Source of the DNA: DASZTU01 sp035493835
GTDB taxonomy: Bacteria; Pseudomonadota; Alphaproteobacteria; Rhizobiales; Devosiaceae
NCBI GenBank assembly: GCA_035493835.1
Contig: DATJHO010000171.1
Coordinates: 1-49,532, forward strand
Direction: 5' to 3'
DNA: 49,532 nucleotides
Both the position numbers and the translations under genes were made by a program. This document shows positions 7,023 to 14,795 of this stretch, one piece after another (position 1 is the first letter of the stretch; each line of letters starts with the position of its first letter). The notes below the pieces were generated by a model that made no database searches, had not been told where the DNA came from, and worked only from the letters and a program-made list of their open reading frames with translations.

Positions 7023-8813
7023 ATGAATAAGAGTGTGTTGCTCGCGTCTTCCGCGATCGGCGCAGCATTGCTCATGCTCAGCGTATTGCCGAGCATGGCG
7101 CAAACCGCATCCAGCCCGCTGGACAAGGTCACGCCGGTGACCGACGCCACGCTGCTCAAGCCGTCGGATAGCGACTGGCTGATGTGGCGCCGCACCTACA
7201 ATGGTTGGGGCTATAGCCCGCTCAACCAGATCAACAACAAGAACGTCAAGGACCTGTCGGTCGCCTGGACCTGGGCGCTTCAACTCGGCCCGAACGAAAC
7301 CACCCCGATCGTCCACGACGGCATTCTCTACATCCAGAATGCGGGCGACACCGTGCAGGCGCTCGATGGCGCCACGGGCGATCTGCTCTGGCAGTACCAG
7401 CGCAGCCTGCCGCAGCCGCTGATCGCCGCCGCCGGCAACAATCTCGCCAAGCGCAACATGGCCATCTACGGCAACGCGCTGATCGTGGCGACGTCGGACG
7501 TGCATCTCATCGCGCTTGACCTCAAGACCGGCAAGCTGCTCTGGGACAAGACGACTGCCGATTGGTCCAAAGGCTATCGCTATTCGGCCGGCCCGATGAT
7601 TGCCGATGGCAAGATCATTCAGGGCATGACCGGTTGCGGCAGCGCCGAGCCCGGTGGCTGCTTCATCGGTGCCTATAGCCCCAAGGATGGCACCGAGCTG
7701 TGGCGCGACTACACCATTGCCCGGACCGGCTCAGAAAATAATACCTGGAACGGCATTCCGCTCGACAATCGCTACGGCGCCTCCGTCTGGATCGCCGGCA
7801 GCTATGATCCGGATAACAAGGTTGTCTACTACGGCGTCGCCCAGCCGTACCCGTGGATCGCCGAGATCAACGGCCTGCTCCCGGCCAGCAAGGAAAAGGG
7901 CATCACCAACAACGCCCTTTACACCGACTCGACCCTCGCGATCGATCCGGATACAGGCAAGATCAAGTGGTACCATCAGTACCTCAAGACCGATACCTGG
8001 GATCTCGACTATATCTTTGAGCGCCTGCTGGTCGATCTGCCGGTCAACGGCAAGGATACCAAGCAGGTCGTGACCGCCGGCAAGCTCGGCATCATCGAGT
8101 CGCTCGACCGTGACAACGGCAAGTGGCTGTGGGCCAAGCAGACCGTGCCGCAGAACGTCGTCACCGCGATCGATCCCAAGACCGGCGACAAGACCATCAA
8201 CCCGCAGGCGATCCCGCATATCGGGGCGACCACGGTCAACTGCCCGGCCGACCCCGGTGGGCGTGGCTGGCCGGCCACTGCGTATGATCCGCAGAACCAG
8301 ACGATGTATCTGCCGCTCAACGAGTTCTGCTCGAACACGACGCCGCAGCCGCTTGACCAAGGCCAGATCTATACTGGCGGCGGTCGCGCCACCTTCGCCC
8401 GTTTCCCGGTGCCGAATGGCGACGGCAAGATTGGTCGCGTCGACGCGGTGAAGCTCACCGATCAGTCAACCACCTGGAGCTACCGCCAGGCGGCGCCGAT
8501 GACTAGCGCCGTGCTGCCGACCGCCGGCGGCCTGGTGTTCGGCGGCGACTGGAACCGCTACTTCCGGGCCTTCGATGCGGCGACCGGCAAGGTGCTGTGG
8601 CAGATTCGCACCAGCAATGCAGTGAACTCGTTCCCGATCAGCTACAGCGTGAACGGTAAGCAGTATGTCGCGGTTTCGGTCGGTAATGGCTCAAGCCAGA
8701 CCACCTCGCTTGCGACCCTGGCGCCGCAGATCGCGGTCCCGCAGACGGGTTCCTCACTCTGGGTGTTCGCACTGCCCGACTCCGACACCGCGAAGACGGC
8801 GGCGGCTAACTAA
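7023..8813 (+). CDS. PQQ-dependent alcohol dehydrogenase, predicted lanthanide type
   Basis: A 596-residue periplasmic quinoprotein. The signal peptide ends near LPSMAQ; the start at 7023 is set by GGAGG eight bases upstream. An eight-bladed propeller is indicated by repeated tryptophan-docking motifs (ALDGATGDLLWQY, ALDLKTGKLLWDK, FDAATGKVLWQI). The catalytic region reads DTWDLDYIFER: D327 aligns with the catalytic Asp, and D329, two residues later, is the position that marks lanthanide-dependent enzymes such as XoxF and PedH, where calcium enzymes have Ala or Ser. There is no C-terminal haem domain, so the divergent cytochrome is the probable acceptor. Substrate unknown; the DepA mycotoxin dehydrogenase of Devosia belongs to the same broad family, but I cannot establish orthology. 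Confidence 0.88.
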   Translation: MNKSVLLASSAIGAALLMLSVLPSMAQTASSPLDKVTPVTDATLLKPSDSDWLMWRRTYNGWGYSPLNQINNKNVKDLSVAWTWALQLGPNETTPIVHDGILYIQNAGDTVQALDGATGDLLWQYQRSLPQPLIAAAGNNLAKRNMAIYGNALIVATSDVHLIALDLKTGKLLWDKTTADWSKGYRYSAGPMIADGKIIQGMTGCGSAEPGGCFIGAYSPKDGTELWRDYTIARTGSENNTWNGIPLDNRYGASVWIAGSYDPDNKVVYYGVAQPYPWIAEINGLLPASKEKGITNNALYTDSTLAIDPDTGKIKWYHQYLKTDTWDLDYIFERLLVDLPVNGKDTKQVVTAGKLGIIESLDRDNGKWLWAKQTVPQNVVTAIDPKTGDKTINPQAIPHIGATTVNCPADPGGRGWPATAYDPQNQTMYLPLNEFCSNTTPQPLDQGQIYTGGGRATFARFPVPNGDGKIGRVDAVKLTDQSTTWSYRQAAPMTSAVLPTAGGLVFGGDWNRYFRAFDAATGKVLWQIRTSNAVNSFPISYSVNGKQYVAVSVGNGSSQTTSLATLAPQIAVPQTGSSLWVFALPDSDTAKTAAAN

Positions 8814-8877
8814 AACGCCAATGGTTGCGGGCGGCGGCGTGCCGCCCGCAATTCCGTTTCATGAGATTTTGGTAGTG

Positions 8878-9711
8878 ATGACCCGTTCCGCGCGCGCCCT
8901 TGGCCGTGCCTTGTTGGCTGTTGTGCTTGGCGTTGTCGCTGTGGCCCCCACAATGGCGCAGGACACCCCGTACGTTCCCGACGAAGCCACGTTCGGACGC
9001 AACCGGGACAACTACTCACTGAACTTCTGCGTCGATCCACGCGATCCTGCCTGGCAGGTCGACCAGCAGATCGGCGAGGCAATTGCCGGCGCGCTGCTGA
9101 TCCAAGCCCAGGTAACGGTGATCAAGGATCCGTCGACGCAGAGCGATCTTGACGAAATGTATCGTCACCTGCTCGCCGACTGCGACATCTACTTCGGCTT
9201 CAAGCTTCTGGCGGACGATTATCCGGATTGGCTGACCATCACCCGACCCTATTATGACGTCGGCTATGTCATGGTGGCCAAGGACCCCGCCTATAAACAG
9301 CTTTCCGACATTCCCAGGGATAGGCCCTTGGGTCCGACTGTCGGCACCACTGCCGATTTCCGATTGGTGCAGTATCTCGACAGCCTGCCCGACGACCAGC
9401 GATGGCCGCGTTATCCCATGGGGGACGACCGTATGGCTCTGCAGTCACTTGCAGACGGCGAGACCGCTGCGGCCCTAGTGTGGGCGCCATCGCTCGCGGC
9501 ACTGGCCAAGACCAACCCCGCCTTCAGTGAATTGCATGTCATCTCGTCCGCACCGCTGCCGGACGCCACCATTCCGGTGGGGGCCGTGCTGTTGAGCAAG
9601 AACACCTTCCTGCGCAGCAGTGTCGATCAGGCGATCCAGAGCCTCGTCGCCGACGGCACGATCGAAAAGATCATCACGACGAACCACTTCGCGGCCAAGC
9701 TTCCCCAATGA
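8878..9711 (+). CDS. Quinoprotein-associated periplasmic binding protein (MoxJ/XoxJ type)
   Basis: A 277-residue exported protein (signal ending APTMAQ) of the extracellular solute-binding family 3 fold. The mature start, with NFCVDPRDPAWQ, and the later YDVGYVMVAKDPAYK resemble the binding proteins found beside PQQ dehydrogenases (MoxJ/XoxJ and the quinoprotein-associated ABC binding protein group). It lies 64 bases downstream of the dehydrogenase, and its stop overlaps the start of the ABC ATPase (ATGA at 9708). XoxJ has been proposed to help activate the dehydrogenase; alternatively this protein feeds the ABC transporter. The ATG at 8878 has no strong ribosome binding site, so translation may depend on upstream coupling. 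Confidence 0.75.
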   Translation: MTRSARALGRALLAVVLGVVAVAPTMAQDTPYVPDEATFGRNRDNYSLNFCVDPRDPAWQVDQQIGEAIAGALLIQAQVTVIKDPSTQSDLDEMYRHLLADCDIYFGFKLLADDYPDWLTITRPYYDVGYVMVAKDPAYKQLSDIPRDRPLGPTVGTTADFRLVQYLDSLPDDQRWPRYPMGDDRMALQSLADGETAAALVWAPSLAALAKTNPAFSELHVISSAPLPDATIPVGAVLLSKNTFLRSSVDQAIQSLVADGTIEKIITTNHFAAKLPQ

Positions 9712-10706
9712 GCGCCAGCCCCCCCGATATGCCGCCGGCCGTCGAGTTCACCGGTATTAGCAAACGCTACGGCAGGACCGTCGCCCTCGACGATGTCAGC
9801 CTCGAAATCGGGGATGGCGAGTTTTTCGCGCTGCTCGGGCCGAACGGGGCCGGTAAGACGACGTTGCTGCACATCCTCTGCACCATCCTGCAGCCCGATA
9901 GCGGCAGCGTGACCGTCCGGGGCGCCGACGTCGTACGCAATGCACGCCGAGCCCGACAGAATCTTGGTGTCGTGTTCCAGGAATCCAGCCTCGACGACCG
10001 CCTTACCGTCTATGAAAACCTTGAATTCCACGGCCTCGTCTATGGCGTGCCGGCTGCGATCCGGCGCGAGCGGATAGCACAATTGCTCGATATCGTGGAG
10101 TTGACGGAGCGGCGCGACACGGTTGCGCGGGCACTGTCATCGGGGATGCGGCGGCGGCTCGAGATTGCCCGGGCGTTGGTGCACGATTCGCGGGTCCTTG
10201 TCCTGGACGAACCGACCGTTGGACTCGACGCGCAGTCGCGCGGAACCGTCTGGCGTCATATCGAACGGCTCCGGGCCGAACGCGAACTCACCATCATCGT
10301 CACCACCCACTACGTCGAGGAGGTGGAAGGCGCCGATCGGGTCTGCATCATCGACCACGGCAAGATTGGCGCGCTGGATACCCCGGCCAACCTCAAGGCC
10401 CAATACGGATCCGAGAGCTTGCGTCTGGTCCCGCGCGATGAGGCCACGCGAAACGAACTACTTGCGCAATTTGCCGATCGCGCCAGCGAGCGCGGCGAGG
10501 CCCTTGTTTTCACGGTGCCGGATACCGCCTTCGTCGACGCGCTGCTCGGTCAATACGGCACGCGGCTGCGCGAACTCTCCTACGAGCACTCGAGCCTTGA
10601 GGGGGCCTTCCTTGCGCTCACCGGCAGGGGCGCCAAGGACCAGCTCGCCGGACCGCGGGAGCGAACGCTCGCTTTCGCCCGGCAGGGTGGGGAGCACACA
10701 CGATGA
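9708..10706 (+). CDS. ABC transporter ATPase (DrrA/CcmA, ABC-2 exporter class)
   Basis: A 332-residue cytoplasmic ATPase. Walker A is GPNGAGKTT, the signature is LSSGMRRRLEIARAL (a variant of LSGGQ), Walker B is VLVLDEPTVGLD, and the H-loop lies in TTHYVEE. The ~90-residue C-terminal extension after the nucleotide-binding domain is typical of DrrA-like ATPases that partner ABC-2 permeases. The start overlaps the binding-protein stop and the stop overlaps the permease start by four bases. An ABC ATPase of this class is a known companion of PQQ-dependent alcohol dehydrogenases; in Pseudomonas putida the PedA1A2BC system beside such enzymes is needed for rare-earth-dependent growth. Confidence 0.88.
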   Translation: MSASPPDMPPAVEFTGISKRYGRTVALDDVSLEIGDGEFFALLGPNGAGKTTLLHILCTILQPDSGSVTVRGADVVRNARRARQNLGVVFQESSLDDRLTVYENLEFHGLVYGVPAAIRRERIAQLLDIVELTERRDTVARALSSGMRRRLEIARALVHDSRVLVLDEPTVGLDAQSRGTVWRHIERLRAERELTIIVTTHYVEEVEGADRVCIIDHGKIGALDTPANLKAQYGSESLRLVPRDEATRNELLAQFADRASERGEALVFTVPDTAFVDALLGQYGTRLRELSYEHSSLEGAFLALTGRGAKDQLAGPRERTLAFARQGGEHTR

Positions 10707-11554
10707 ACCCGGGCCCCTTTGCCGAGGCGCCCGAGACGTTCAGCCGTCGGCTCAGATCTGATGTTGGTGGCGTTTATGCCATCTGGTTGCGCGAGGTGAA
10801 GCGGGCCACGCGTGATCGCGGCCAGCTCATCGGCGGCATCAGCCGTCCGCTGCTCTGGGTGCTGATCCTCGGCATCGGCCTGAATCCCTATTTCCGCGGC
10901 GAGGTTTATGGAGAGGTCCGCTTTATTGTCCCCTTCACTTACCTCCAATTCATCTTCCCGGCCGTTATCGCGCTCAACATCATGTACACATCGGTGCAGT
11001 CGGCGGTGTCGATGATCTGGGACCGCCAGTTCGGCTTCCTCCGCGAGGTGCTGGTCTCGCCGCTGCCGCGCTCGCTTATCCTGCTCGGCAAGGTGCTGGG
11101 CGGGGCGACCGTCGCCTTTTTCCACGGCTGCCTGGTGTTGATCCTCGCCCGCTTCGCCGATGTCTCGATCGCACCCGCCGATATAGGGTACGGACTGCTG
11201 CTGATGGCGCTGCTGGCCTTCGGGCTGACTTCGCTCGGCATCGTGATTGCCAATCGCATCCGCAGCTTCGAAGGTTTTGGCGTGTTCTCCAACGCCGTGA
11301 TCCTGCCGCTTTATTTTCTCTCCAGCTCCATCTTTCCGATCGATCCGGGGCTGACCCGTGCGCAGGCGGTCGTGGTCTATCCGGAGTGGCTGATCACGCT
11401 GGTGCAGATCAACCCGATGACCTACGCCGTCGATGCCTTGCGTGGCGCGCTCATCCACTTCAACCAGTTCGATCCGAAAATGGGCATGCTGGTGCTGCTT
11501 GGCATGTGCGTGCTGTTCTTCGGCATCGCCCTCGCCGAATTCCGCAGGAGCTGA
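10703..11554 (+). CDS. ABC-2 type transporter permease
   Basis: A 283-residue integral membrane protein. After ~50 cytoplasmic residues with the usual WLREVKRATRDR segment come about six membrane spans, including PLLWVLILGIGL, FTYLQFIFPAVIALNIMYTS, and a last span near LVLLGMCVLFFGIAL. The motif YFLSSSIFPID is characteristic of ABC-2 permeases. It pairs with the ATPase at 9708, sharing a four-base overlap, and its stop overlaps the ATG of the next gene (TGATG at 11552-11556). Most ABC-2 permeases export; a partnership with periplasmic binding proteins is therefore unusual, and the direction of transport cannot be decided from sequence. Confidence 0.85.
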   Translation: MNPGPFAEAPETFSRRLRSDVGGVYAIWLREVKRATRDRGQLIGGISRPLLWVLILGIGLNPYFRGEVYGEVRFIVPFTYLQFIFPAVIALNIMYTSVQSAVSMIWDRQFGFLREVLVSPLPRSLILLGKVLGGATVAFFHGCLVLILARFADVSIAPADIGYGLLLMALLAFGLTSLGIVIANRIRSFEGFGVFSNAVILPLYFLSSSIFPIDPGLTRAQAVVVYPEWLITLVQINPMTYAVDALRGALIHFNQFDPKMGMLVLLGMCVLFFGIALAEFRRS

Positions 11555-12366
11555 TGGTCGTGCGGCGGGTCGTCGCCCTAACGCGGCAATATAGCTGGAT
11601 CATCCTTGGTATCCTGCTGCTTTGCGCCGTCTCTTTGCTGCCGCCGGACACGTCGCTCTCCGAGGTCAAAGCCGACGGCACGCTGACGGCGTGTGTCCCG
11701 GCGGAGCGCGAGCCGCTGGTCATGAGCGATCCGCAAAGACCCGGGGTTGAAGTCGAGCTGCTGACGCAGATCGCAAGTGCCATTGGGGTGAAACTCCAGC
11801 TCAACACCATCGCCTCAATGGGGGAGGATTTCGACCCGCAGAGCTGGGGCATTACCCGCGCCCAATGCGCCGTCGTCGCTGGCGGTTTGGTCGATTCGAC
11901 GCAAACGCGGTCGTTCCTCGAGGTGAGCCCTTCCTATGCGGAGACCGGCTGGGTCGCGATCTCGCCTAAAGAGCTCCCGAGCCTCGAAGGCCGTAGCGTT
12001 GGCGTATTGGCGACAGTCCAGGGCTTCAACCGCATCGCCCTTGCAAGTTACCTCCGGAGCCAGGGCGTCCAGATGCGCATCTTGCGGACAGGCGACGAGC
12101 TGGTCCAGGGCCTCGCCACGGGCGCATTCGATGCGGGAATCACCGAGGCGCTGATGGGCGAGTCGCTCAGTACGGGCAAAAACTGGCTCATCCGCCCGCT
12201 GCCAGCGCCGCTTGAAAGATATCCCCTGGTGTTCGGCCTCTGGAAAGGCGATTTGACCCTCAAGCGCGCCGTCGACGATGCCTTCGATCGAATGCAGGCT
12301 GACGGACGCCTTGCGGCGGTCCTCAAGAAGTATGGCGTCGTAGGCGCGCCGGGCGAGGGCCCGTAG
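11554..12366 (+). CDS. Second solute-binding protein of the quinoprotein locus (family 3 fold)
   Basis: A 270-residue protein with an N-terminal hydrophobic segment (YSWIILGILLLCAVSLL) that may be an uncleaved anchor, because no clean signal-peptidase site follows. The periplasmic part has the family-3 pattern: an early ligand-binding stretch (LTACVPAEREPLVM), GVEVELLTQIASAIGVKL, and a hinge region with SLEGRSVGVLATVQG. GCAGGAG at 11544-11550 and the TGATG overlap fix the start at 11554. It ends the operon and converges on the next gene. Its sequence differs clearly from the binding protein at 8878, so this is not a simple tandem copy. Confidence 0.75.
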   Translation: MVVRRVVALTRQYSWIILGILLLCAVSLLPPDTSLSEVKADGTLTACVPAEREPLVMSDPQRPGVEVELLTQIASAIGVKLQLNTIASMGEDFDPQSWGITRAQCAVVAGGLVDSTQTRSFLEVSPSYAETGWVAISPKELPSLEGRSVGVLATVQGFNRIALASYLRSQGVQMRILRTGDELVQGLATGAFDAGITEALMGESLSTGKNWLIRPLPAPLERYPLVFGLWKGDLTLKRAVDDAFDRMQADGRLAAVLKKYGVVGAPGEGP

Positions 12367-12374
12367 CCACGATT

Positions 12375-12986
12375 CTACGTGTGCATCAACGAGCTGACGG
12401 CCGGCGCGATGATGAAATCCGCGATGAGCGTCGGATACCCCGTCGCCAGAAGTCCCAGCAGCACGATGCCGACGATGATTGCGTATTTGCGCAGGAACGC
12501 TGCGCCCGCCGGCCAAAGTGCATCTAGCAAGTAGCCCCCCGCAAGCGGCGGCAACGGAATGAGATTGACCAAGGCAAACCCCAAGGCCGCATGGACGAAC
12601 TTGGCGATGAAGTCCTGTCCCAGCGGCGCCCCCGTGCTCGGGAAAGTCAACGCCACGACGGGCAGCAGCAGGCTGACGAGCACCGCGAGGATGGCGACAG
12701 CGAGCGAGCCGGCGAGAACGATTGCCGCAGCGCCCCAACCCCTCGGCTGCAGGTCCTTCGGCGTGAGCACGACGGGCTTGATCCAGCCAAGCGCGAAAAC
12801 CAGCGCGCCCAAGGCGCCCAGAATATCCACTGCAGGGAAGGGATTAAGCGTCAGCCGACCGTCATAGGCGGGCCCGGGATCGCCCAGTGCCTTGCTCACG
12901 AGGCTCACGACGAACCCATTCACCGCTGCAATGATCAGCAACGACAGTCCTTGGAACAGCATGGTTTGCAGGGTGAGGTCGTACAT
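12375..12986 (-). CDS. Site-2-protease-like membrane protein lacking catalytic residues
   Basis: About 203 residues with five or six membrane spans. The backbone follows the M50/site-2-protease pattern: GDPGPAYDGRLTLNPFPAVD, GALGALVFALGWIKPVVL and NLIPLPPLAGGYLLDALWP match segments conserved in Rip3-like proteases. Where active enzymes have the HEXXH helix just before the GDP segment, this protein has NGFVVSLVSKALGDPG, and the LDG zinc-binding Asp near the end is replaced by LAG. It is therefore predicted to be catalytically dead, perhaps a binding or regulatory pseudoprotease. The start at 12986 is chosen because the preceding 27 in-frame codons look non-coding; no clear ribosome binding site is visible. 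It converges on the binding-protein gene. Confidence 0.7.
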   Translation of the reverse strand: MYDLTLQTMLFQGLSLLIIAAVNGFVVSLVSKALGDPGPAYDGRLTLNPFPAVDILGALGALVFALGWIKPVVLTPKDLQPRGWGAAAIVLAGSLAVAILAVLVSLLLPVVALTFPSTGAPLGQDFIAKFVHAALGFALVNLIPLPPLAGGYLLDALWPAGAAFLRKYAIIVGIVLLGLLATGYPTLIADFIIAPAVSSLMHT

Positions 12987-13211
12987 GGAATGCCATCTGC
13001 CGGGAGCGCTGGGCGATCTATGCGTTACGCAAGGCGGCACGTCGAGCCTGCCGAACGTCGCGTCCACCCGTTTCCGAACAAAGCTGGCACTCGGAATTGG
13101 CGAATGGCGACGGGGCAGGCGAACGCCCTTATCCAGACCATCACAGTCCTGTCATCCGACTGTTACCGTTAGCCCCTAGAGAGCCTCGCCATCACTAGCG
13201 GGATTAGGCGT

Positions 13212-14795
13212 ATGACCATGACTAACATAAGCAGGCGTTCGGTTTTGGCGGGGTTGGCCGGCACGACGCTGCTGATGGCGACCAGGCCAGGCTTTTCAGC
13301 GACCGGCGTCAGGTCGGACCTGAAGATTGGCGTCGCGGATCTTCCGGCGACGCTCGAGCCGGCCAAGGAACTTTCCAACGTTGGCACTCGCATCACGTAT
13401 TCGATGTTTGACACGTTGATTCGTCGCGACTTCCTGTCGCAGCCGGGCGGCGGCGGCTCCGCATTGGTGCCGGGCCTGGCCGAGAGCTGGAAGCGGCTCG
13501 ACGACGCCACCCTGGAATTGAAGCTGCGGCCCAATGTGCTCTTCCACAATGGCGCCCCGTTCACGGCTGAGGACGCAGCCTTCACCTTTTCGCCTGAGCG
13601 CATACTGGGCCCAACGGCCAAGCTGCCCGAGGCCAAGGCCTATTTCTCGGTGATCGACCACATCGATATCGTCGATCCGCTGACCATCCGCATCGTCACC
13701 AAGCACCCCGATCCCCTGATCGAGGAACGCCTTTCTTCCTGGGCGTCGTGGATCGTCAACAAGGCCGATTGGCAGGCCAAGGCGGCAACCGATGGCGGTC
13801 TTCCCCACTTCCCCGTGGGCACCGGCCCCTTCAAGCTCGCCGACTACAAGACCGACCAGCATGTGCAGCTCGTCGCCAATGATGGTTATTTCGGCGGCAA
13901 GCCGACGGTTGCCTCCGTCACCTTTCGCAAAGTGCCGGAACCGTCCGTCCGCGTTGCCGGCCTCGTCAGCGGCGAGTTCGACGTCATCACCAATGTGTCG
14001 CCGGACCAGATCCCGCAGATCAACGGGTACACCGACATTGAGACGCGCAGCGTCGTGCTCGCGAACTCGCACGTGCTGGTCTACAACACCTTTAATCCGG
14101 TGTTGAAGGACAAGCGCGTCCGGCAGGCGCTCAACCTCGCCATCGACCGCAAGCTGCTGGTGGATGCGCTCTGGGGCGGCAAGGCGGTCGTTCCGAACGG
14201 CCACCAGTATCCCGAGTTCGGCGACATGTACGATCCCAAGCGGCCGGGCTTTGAATACAACCCCGACAAGGCGCGCAAGCTGCTGGCCGACGCCGGCTAT
14301 AAAGGCGACGAGATCGTCTATGCCACGCAGCCGAACTACTACCTCAACGCAGTGCCGGCGGCACAGGCGATCATCGAGATGTGGAAGGCCGTCGGTGTCA
14401 ACGCCACGCTGAATGTCACGGACGCGCTGGATTCGCTTCCCAACGACAAGCTTATGGTGCGCAACTGGTCGAACTCGACCCGCTACCCTGATCCGCTCGG
14501 CGCGATCTGGGTCTCCTGGGGCCCACATGGCGGCGCGCAGCAACAGTGGAAGACCTGGGCGCCCACCACGTTCAACCAGGTGGGCACCGAACTCGAGACC
14601 ACGGTCGACCTGCCCAAGCGCCAGGCGCTGGCCAAGCAATTGCTGGATATCTGGGAGGATGAGGCTCCGGGCACCATCCTCTACCAGCCGCTCGAAACTT
14701 ATGGCGTCCGCAAGTCGCTGAAGTGGCAGCCCTATACCTTCTACTACATGGACCTGCGCCCCTATAACCTCGCCGACGGGAAAATCGTCTCGTGA
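13212..14795 (+). CDS. Extracellular solute-binding protein, family 5 (Opp/Dpp type)
   Basis: A 527-residue periplasmic binding protein. The N-terminus (NISRRSVLAGLAGTTLL) is a twin-arginine-type signal. Family 5 features follow: LVPGLAESWKRLDDATLELKL, VLFHNGAPFTAEDAAFTF, a hinge near TKHPDPLI, VRQALNLAIDRKLLVDAL, and DKARKLLADAGY. It is the first gene of a seven-gene operon whose members overlap by a few bases or lie within 10 bases. The companion phosphodiesterases suggest that it binds a phosphodiester or glycerophospho compound rather than a peptide, but the ligand cannot be deduced from the sequence itself. Confidence 0.9.
   Translation: MTMTNISRRSVLAGLAGTTLLMATRPGFSATGVRSDLKIGVADLPATLEPAKELSNVGTRITYSMFDTLIRRDFLSQPGGGGSALVPGLAESWKRLDDATLELKLRPNVLFHNGAPFTAEDAAFTFSPERILGPTAKLPEAKAYFSVIDHIDIVDPLTIRIVTKHPDPLIEERLSSWASWIVNKADWQAKAATDGGLPHFPVGTGPFKLADYKTDQHVQLVANDGYFGGKPTVASVTFRKVPEPSVRVAGLVSGEFDVITNVSPDQIPQINGYTDIETRSVVLANSHVLVYNTFNPVLKDKRVRQALNLAIDRKLLVDALWGGKAVVPNGHQYPEFGDMYDPKRPGFEYNPDKARKLLADAGYKGDEIVYATQPNYYLNAVPAAQAIIEMWKAVGVNATLNVTDALDSLPNDKLMVRNWSNSTRYPDPLGAIWVSWGPHGGAQQQWKTWAPTTFNQVGTELETTVDLPKRQALAKQLLDIWEDEAPGTILYQPLETYGVRKSLKWQPYTFYYMDLRPYNLADGKIVS

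Noticed and set aside
7023..8813. Assignment of the PQQ dehydrogenase as the deoxynivalenol dehydrogenase DepA
   Set aside because: The family and probable taxonomic group fit, but orthology cannot be decided without alignment to the characterised enzyme, and no adjacent DepB-like reductase is present.
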